Of a stretch of DNA of 17,009 bases, positions 12,385 to 17,009 are shown in pieces (the first letter of the stretch is position 1; each line of letters opens with the position of its first letter). The DNA comes from JAZGDL01 sp036477795. GTDB lineage: Bacteria > Planctomycetota > Phycisphaerae > UBA1845. The notes below the pieces were generated by a model. It was not told the origin of the DNA. It worked only from the letters and a program-made list of their open reading frames with translations, and searched no databases. The DNA lies in NCBI GenBank assembly GCA_036477795.1, contig JAZGDL010000083.1, positions 1 through 17,009 of the forward strand. The letters are read 5' to 3'. The position numbers and the translations under genes are program-made.

Positions 12385-14400
12385 ATGAATCCCACCCGGT
12401 TCCTCAAGACGACGTTCGTTGGAAAAGGCTCCTACACCGACATGGGCGACCGCTATCCGGTCCTGGACAAGAACCGGCAGAGCAACATCAAAGACCTGTA
12501 TGTCGTCGGAGACATCGCCGGGACGCCGGACATCAAGGCAGCCATCAACTCCGGTCACCAGATGGCTACCCATCTGGCGTCCTTACCGCGTCCTGCAATC
12601 GGACCGGCTGACTGCGAGGTGCTCATCATCGGCGGAGGACCGGCTGGTGTGAGCGCGGCCATCGAGCTGGAAAAACGCGGTGTATCCTACCTGCTTCTGG
12701 AGCGCAAGCGGCTCTTCAACTCAGTCGCTACGCTGGGCAAATCCCGCAAGCTATACCTGGCTGAGACCGGACCGTCCGTAGTCCACAACGATCTTGGTTT
12801 CCAGGATTGCACTGTAGGCGAATGCCTTTCGAATTGGGCCCAACATCTGCAGCACCGCGAGCTTCGGGTGCGGCTCGGCGAGGTGGTCTCGAAGATCAGT
12901 AAACGCGACCTGTTTGAGGTCAAGACGGACAATCGCACCTACCTGGCGCACCGTGTGGTCGTAGCCATCGGCAAGCTCACCTTCCTCGGTCGGCTGGATC
13001 CGGTGGGCGAGAAGAATCCCAATGTCCGTTACGTGCTCGATGACGCGGAGCAGCGTTTCTCCGGCAAGCGGCTGCTGGTAATCGCCTCGGATGCCTGCTC
13101 GCTGGCCTTCGAGACAGCCTGCAAGCTCGCCGCCGACAACGATGTCACGCTTATCTGCGAGGAATCCCATGAGCATTCAGGCGAGACAAAAATCGACTGC
13201 GGGTGTGTCGACGTCAAGATGGCGGGCAACATCACCTTCGTGCCGTCGACGAAAGTCACCGCCGTTCGTGGTGGCGACGTTGAGATCGAGTCGCCGGATG
13301 GACAGCAACGCCGCAGCTTCGACTATGTTCTACCGATGACCCGCTTCGAACGGGAAGTGCCCATCGATACGCTGAAGGCTTTCGGACTGAAGTACGAGAA
13401 CCGATGGGACCTCAGGCGGCTGTGGACGTTCATCCCGGTGCTGGCCGTCGTGGCGGCCTTCTACACCGCGCTCAAGTTCTGGGGCTGGCAGTATCGCTGG
13501 TTGGGCCTGTACGCCGGCGATTTCTATCCGATTATCTACAGCCTGCTTGTCGTCGGCTTCGGCCTCAAAGCCATGTACAAGTATGCCTTCGTCTACAACG
13601 ACAAGGCCCAGATCAAGCGTTATCTCTCGATGATGTTCTTCCAGGTGGTCTTTTTCACAGTGCTCCCTCTTTTCGTTATCCGCAGCGGCGGATCATGGGG
13701 TCTGGCCTACGTCTGGCCGCTCTCGCTCCGACCCGGCAACTGGGAAGACTGGGCCCACACCAAAGAGTTCTACCTCGCCTGGGTCTTGTTCATCACCCTG
13801 GTGGCCCTGCCGCTGGGCGTCTGGCTGAAAGGCAAGAGCTATTGCAGTTGGATTTGCGGATGCGGCGCCCTGGCTGAGACCGTGGGTGACGGTTGGCGGC
13901 ACTACTCGCCGAAGGGCCCAGCCAACACCGCCCGGGAGAAGCAGGTCCACTACGTTACGGCCTTTGCACTCGTAGCCACGGCGCTGGTGGCCCTGGGCGT
14001 CGATCACCTCGCGGCGGGTGTCAGCATAACGGGCGTATACACGTTCACCGTGGACCTGGCTTTAATCGCCATTATACCCATCGCCTGCTATCCGTTTTTC
14101 GGCGGCAAGATGTGGTGCCGATACTGGTGCCCGGCGGTCGGCCTGATGAATCTCTTCCACCAGGCCAAGCCCAAATCGATCCGCACCTTCGGAATCGCCA
14201 GCCGGAAGGAACGGTGCATCGCCTGCGGGATGTGCGATCGTTTTTGCGAGGTCGGAGTCCCGGTCAAATCCTTTGCTCTCAAAGGCCGGTTCTTCGATAT
14301 GTCGAACAGTAGCTGCATTAGCTGCGGCATCTGCATATCGGTATGCCCGACCCGCGTCCTATCGTTTTCGACCACAGTGCCGTTAACCGTTGCGCGTTGA
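12385..14400 (+). CDS. Flavoprotein / membrane polyferredoxin (NapH-NosR-CcoG-like) fusion, 671 aa
   Basis: Order of parts: a detached FAD-closing segment (residues 1-66) with VVGDIAGTPDIKAA at 40-53; an FAD Rossmann start with IIGGGPAG at 81-88; an NAD-type domain (~225-335) whose glycine loop is degenerate (VIASDACSLAFE, 232-243); six membrane spans (~347-368, 381-400, 414-432, 462-480, 523-541, 552-571). CSWICGC (487-493) and CRYWCP (578-583) lie at span edges as in NapH/NosR/CcoG proteins. Two [4Fe-4S] motifs end the chain: Cys611/614/617/621 and Cys644/647/650/654-Pro. The fold suggests electron transfer between a flavin, iron-sulfur clusters and the membrane. The upstream peroxidase may be the acceptor side (inference). 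The ATG at 12385 is preferred over the TTG at 12343; only a weak GAGAAAG precedes it. No TrxR-type CxxC is visible. The gene overlaps the 3' end of a convergent pseudogene by 18 bp. Confidence 0.85.
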   Translation: MNPTRFLKTTFVGKGSYTDMGDRYPVLDKNRQSNIKDLYVVGDIAGTPDIKAAINSGHQMATHLASLPRPAIGPADCEVLIIGGGPAGVSAAIELEKRGVSYLLLERKRLFNSVATLGKSRKLYLAETGPSVVHNDLGFQDCTVGECLSNWAQHLQHRELRVRLGEVVSKISKRDLFEVKTDNRTYLAHRVVVAIGKLTFLGRLDPVGEKNPNVRYVLDDAEQRFSGKRLLVIASDACSLAFETACKLAADNDVTLICEESHEHSGETKIDCGCVDVKMAGNITFVPSTKVTAVRGGDVEIESPDGQQRRSFDYVLPMTRFEREVPIDTLKAFGLKYENRWDLRRLWTFIPVLAVVAAFYTALKFWGWQYRWLGLYAGDFYPIIYSLLVVGFGLKAMYKYAFVYNDKAQIKRYLSMMFFQVVFFTVLPLFVIRSGGSWGLAYVWPLSLRPGNWEDWAHTKEFYLAWVLFITLVALPLGVWLKGKSYCSWICGCGALAETVGDGWRHYSPKGPANTAREKQVHYVTAFALVATALVALGVDHLAAGVSITGVYTFTVDLALIAIIPIACYPFFGGKMWCRYWCPAVGLMNLFHQAKPKSIRTFGIASRKERCIACGMCDRFCEVGVPVKSFALKGRFFDMSNSSCISCGICISVCPTRVLSFSTTVPLTVAR

Positions 14401-14727
14401 ATCAGCCAGGTCAGAGACCACCCGGTCCAGTACCGCCACCACGCGGGACAGCCCATCATAGTCAATCTTGTCGGGTGTGTCGGACGGTGTGTGGCCGGTT
14501 GGGTGGCCCACCTCGTTTCGAGGTGGGGGACACGATGATGCACTCCCCGACCTCGAACCTTGCCGTATCATCCATCCCCCACCTTCAGAGAAGGTGGGCC
14601 ACCCGGCCGAACCTGGGCGACTCTATTGTGTAAGGGGAGTTGCAAGGCCCCGGGCGAGGAGCGGCACCGTGAGACTCGCGGCGATACCCGCCGCAAGCGA
14701 TGCTGCTGTAACTCTGCCGTGTTTCAT
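14383..14727 (-). pseudogene. Internally deleted secreted M28 peptidase (signal peptide and C-terminus only)
   Basis: At the 5' end, AAGGAGG (14735-14741) lies 7 bases before an ATG (14725-14727) starting a clean signal peptide (MKHGRVTAASLAAGIAASL...) that stops after 34 codons at TAG 14623-14625. At the 3' end, 14383-14493 encodes HTPSDTPDKIDYDGLSRVVA and 16 further residues before TAA. This is the typical C-terminus of an M28 peptidase, including the last zinc-ligand His. Between them lie the 116-bp palindromic element (14493-14608) and ~15 bases. An intact secreted M28 enzyme would have several hundred more residues, so most of the gene is missing. The signal peptide and tail lie in the right order and orientation, which supports a single ancestral gene. 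I see no catalytic domain, so the product would be inactive. Its stop overlaps the end of the convergent polyferredoxin gene. Confidence 0.72.
14493..14608. repeat. 116-bp compound palindromic element inside the M28 remnant
   Basis: Outer inverted arms are 14493-14513 and 14592-14608: GGGTGGCCCACCT against AGGTGGGCCACCC, extended by GGCCGG/CCGGCC with a small bulge. Inside are hairpin A, CCCACCTCG/CGAGGTGGG with loop TTT (14507-14527), and hairpin B, CCCACCTT/AAGGTGGG with loop CAGAG (14578-14598). The middle also has GATGAT/ATCATC. The architecture parallels 1381-1444. A worn relative of hairpin B lies near 10975-11000. No coding capacity; possibly a REP doublet or MITE-like element. Confidence 0.75.
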
Positions 14728-14739
14728 GATATCGCCTCC

Positions 14740-14883
14740 TTATTCACGGATCCCCAAGATATTCGACATCGCCATCCCGCTGGCTAATTCGTTGGGCTTG
14801 GACTCCTCTACCGAAGAGAAGTCTACCACGCCGATGTGACCATTGTGTGACGGCGAGACTACGCTTTGTGTCCTTTTTGGCAT
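14740..14883 (-). CDS. Possible small ORF, 47 aa, ending in the ribosome binding site of the M28 remnant
   Basis: The minus-strand frame from ATG 14881-14883 to TAA 14740-14742 encodes a hydrophilic peptide ending in SGMAMSNILGIRE. I do not recognise it. The stop TAA overlaps the AAGGAGG of the following M28 remnant, an arrangement common in coupled genes. However, its own ATG lacks a usable ribosome binding site (GAGG directly abuts it) and the frame is open further upstream. It may be a decayed gene tail or chance. The spacer to the kinase stop at 14991 holds nothing else I can identify. Confidence 0.2.
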   Translation of the reverse strand: MPKRTQSVVSPSHNGHIGVVDFSSVEESKPNELASGMAMSNILGIRE

Positions 14884-14990
14884 CCTCAGCTGAATCTGTG
14901 GGTCGGCAAAGCGCCTGAAGCGCCAAGAAACTACGTTGCGGAGGCGATTCCCGCGTTTCCGGCGCTTCCCAACTATGGTGTGGCTGTCGG

Positions 14991-17009
14991 TTACGGGAGG
15001 AAGTTCTCCATGACCCAGATTTGCGAGCCGCCCTTGGGATCGGAGCGGGTAAACGCGATGCGCCGCCCGTCGGGATGCAGGGCCAGGTGGCTCACCTTGA
15101 CCCCCAGATTCAGTTTACGGGGTTCGCCTCCTGTAGCGGGAATACTCCACAGCTCATCCGGCTCGTCGTCGGCGTCCTGCCCTCCAACGACCACATGACG
15201 TCCGTCAGGCGTCCACGAGATCCCAACACCCCCACGGAAGCTTTTCCCCTCCTGTAGTGTGAACAATTCGCGGGGTTCTCCGCCGGACGCAGGGATGGTC
15301 TTCACCACGGTCGGGTCCCCCGCTTGCGAAGCTTCGAAGAAAGCCAACCGCCGCCCATCAGGCGAGCAGGCCAACCTGTAAATGTCGCTGTTCGCTCGGT
15401 ACAATTCCCTCTCCCGGCCAGTTTCCAGATTAAGAGCCATGATCGATCGATCGCGGAGGTAATAGATCTGCTTTCCATCCTTGGAGAAAACGGGCCATCG
15501 CGGGGCAGCGGTTGCCTCTTCCGTCCTCAGCTTATCCTGCACGATCGTGGTGAAGTCTCCCGTTTGCACGTCGATCAGGTGGAGGCCGTGTTGGCGTCTA
15601 CCCTTCACTTGAGCGATGACGAAGATCGAGCGCCCGTCGGGGGACCATCGCGGTGCCCAGAAAGAATGCGCGCCACCCATTCGCAAGGATTTCGGTGAGA
15701 GATCCCGTTCTTCACCGGTCTCAACGGACCGGATCACAAGGACGTACCCTCCTTCTTGAGCACTCCTCAGCGCGGCATAGGCCAGGTACTTCCCGTCGGG
15801 CGACCAGAACGGCGCAAAGTTCGATCCCTCAAAGCGCAATGAGATCTTGGTCGGGCTGGCCAGGACCTTGCCTGCCTCGAAGTCTAACGTGGCGACGTAG
15901 ACATCAGCAGCGTAGGGGGTCCCGACCGAATAGTATAAGGAGCCGTCCCGGGTGAACCCCTTCAGCCCGCCGAAGTGGGAGCCTATTTCCTTGACCTGCG
16001 TGGGGGTGCCCTTCGGCCTCCCGTCATCCACGTCCAGCATCCACAGGTCGTTGGAGCCCGACCGGTCGCTGACAAAGACGATTCGTTTCCCATCCGGCGT
16101 CCAGTATGGAGCCGTGTCGTCAGCCGGATGCTCGACCAACGGCATCTCGCTGCTCCCATCGGTGGCCAGCAGGTAGATGTCCCGTTTCTCAGAACCCTCC
16201 TTCTCCTCAAGGTCAAAGACCACATATCGCCCGTCCGGAGAGAGGCTCATGTTTGGGCAACAATGTCGCTCACCCAGAGATTTGAGGACGCGCAAAGACC
16301 CGTCCGCGACCGAGACCAATACAATTTGATCCTCTTGGCTCTCGTCCTTCTTGCCTAAGAGCGCCAGGATGTACTTCCCGTCCTGCGACCATGCGGCTGG
16401 CTGGGGGTAAGATACTTCCTCATTGGCATAGAGAACGCGCGGCTTGGAACCGTCGAGCCCAACGATGCGCAACTCGGGATCGTTCCCCTTCTTAAACCAG
16501 CAATACGCAACTTGCCGACTGTCGGGAGACCATATGGAAACGTCGCAGTGCTGCATGGGCTTGTCCCAAGTGCCCTCGTCCGTGAGGTCCCGGTTTTCCC
16601 CGGTCTTGAAATCGTGCACGGCCAGGTTGCCCTTGGTCCAGTTCACGTAGGAAAGGTAGCGGCCGTCAGGGGAAGGCGTGCCCAGGCCACCCAGCGCGGG
16701 CGCCAACACCTGACGGATCACCATCCCCTCCGTCGGCATGAGTAAAGAGACCAGCAAAAAGACCAATGTAGCTGCCATAGCAATGACTCCTATACGTGGA
16801 CCATATTTCCATGCCCTTCGTGTCACACCGGCCCACGGGGGTAACGGTTGTGCTTCGACGGGCTCTCCTCGGGCAAAACGGCGAAGATCCTCTGCGACGG
16901 CTTCCGCCGTGTCATACCGATCCTTGGGATTTTTCCTCAAACACTTCAGAACGATGGTCTCGAAACTCTTGGGAATCGCCGGGTCAAGCTGACGCAAAGG
17001 TGACGGATC
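14991..17009 (-). CDS. Membrane Ser/Thr protein kinase with TolB/WD40-like propeller, C-terminal 672 aa (5' end beyond right edge)
   Basis: The frame is open to the right edge. The first visible residues (DPSPLRQLDPAIPKSFETI, then VLKCLRKNPKDRYDTAEAVA and DLRRFARGEPVEAQPL) are the end of a Hanks-type kinase C-lobe as found in planctomycete and acidobacterial kinases. One membrane span follows (IGVIAMAATLVFLLVSLLM). The rest, ~570 residues, is a beta-propeller with about 12 blade motifs of the type WSPDGKYLAY, WTPDGKRIVF, CSPDGRRLAF and WTPDGRHVVV, enough for two six-bladed propellers. It ends IWVMENFLP. With this topology the kinase is cytosolic and the propeller periplasmic, presumably a ligand or protein-binding sensor. 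The catalytic core is outside the window, so activity cannot be judged. The FHA protein in this window could read its phosphothreonines, but nothing here ties the two. Confidence 0.9.
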   Translation of the reverse strand, partial: DPSPLRQLDPAIPKSFETIVLKCLRKNPKDRYDTAEAVAEDLRRFARGEPVEAQPLPPWAGVTRRAWKYGPRIGVIAMAATLVFLLVSLLMPTEGMVIRQVLAPALGGLGTPSPDGRYLSYVNWTKGNLAVHDFKTGENRDLTDEGTWDKPMQHCDVSIWSPDSRQVAYCWFKKGNDPELRIVGLDGSKPRVLYANEEVSYPQPAAWSQDGKYILALLGKKDESQEDQIVLVSVADGSLRVLKSLGERHCCPNMSLSPDGRYVVFDLEEKEGSEKRDIYLLATDGSSEMPLVEHPADDTAPYWTPDGKRIVFVSDRSGSNDLWMLDVDDGRPKGTPTQVKEIGSHFGGLKGFTRDGSLYYSVGTPYAADVYVATLDFEAGKVLASPTKISLRFEGSNFAPFWSPDGKYLAYAALRSAQEGGYVLVIRSVETGEERDLSPKSLRMGGAHSFWAPRWSPDGRSIFVIAQVKGRRQHGLHLIDVQTGDFTTIVQDKLRTEEATAAPRWPVFSKDGKQIYYLRDRSIMALNLETGRERELYRANSDIYRLACSPDGRRLAFFEASQAGDPTVVKTIPASGGEPRELFTLQEGKSFRGGVGISWTPDGRHVVVGGQDADDEPDELWSIPATGGEPRKLNLGVKVSHLALHPDGRRIAFTRSDPKGGSQIWVMENFLP

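Noticed and set aside
1381..14608. CRISPR-like repetition from the recurring palindromes
   Set aside because: The repeats are dispersed, of different families and not regularly spaced; there are no spacers and no cas genes.

Overview
The window is about 60% GC and reads like chromosome from a Planctomycetota bacterium or a close relative. The pointers are a Ser/Thr kinase fused to a TolB/WD40-like beta-propeller, a double-FHA coiled-coil protein, several secreted metallopeptidases, a MauG-type di-heme peroxidase, sparse operons with long spacers, and many short extragenic palindromes. This placement is an inference; there is no rRNA or marker gene to fix it. I see no tRNA, rRNA, CRISPR array, transposase or phage gene.

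Layout. (1) 1-1139, minus: 5' part of a carbon starvation protein (CstA) running off the left edge, with a pair of 17-bp direct repeats just upstream of its start. (2) 1381-1519: a cluster of palindromes, then an alpha/beta hydrolase (1550-2350, plus) whose stop lies 4 bp from the stop of a convergent APC-family amino acid permease (2355-3698, minus). (3) 3821-5950, minus: a secreted M28 peptidase of the glutamate carboxypeptidase II (PSMA) type. (4) 6337-9246, minus: a 969-aa protein with two FHA domains and a very long coiled coil. (5) 9624-10775, plus: a predicted zinc aminopeptidase lipoprotein. (6) 11078-14400, plus: a probable two-gene redox unit with a good sigma70-type promoter, encoding a di-heme cytochrome c peroxidase and an unusual flavoprotein/membrane polyferredoxin fusion. 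(7) 14383-14727, minus: the wreck of a second M28 peptidase. Its signal peptide and C-terminus survive, but the middle is gone and a 116-bp palindromic element stands in its place. (8) 14991-17009, minus: the C-terminal part of a membrane Ser/Thr kinase with a beta-propeller sensor, running off the right edge.

How the genes work together. Most genes are single transcription units for nutrient uptake (CstA, APC permease) and extracellular or envelope peptide breakdown (two M28 peptidases, one now dead, and the aminopeptidase), which makes sense for a peptide-using heterotroph. The FHA protein and the kinase are plausible phospho-signalling components, but nothing here links them directly. The peroxidase and flavo-polyferredoxin pair is the only convincing operon and the most unusual part of the window. 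In the second protein the FAD-closing 'GD' segment sits at the N-terminus ahead of the Rossmann FAD motif, as if circularly permuted, and its NAD(P) glycine loop is degenerate. The other notable feature is the variety of palindromic repeats in almost every spacer, one of which sits inside a destroyed gene.
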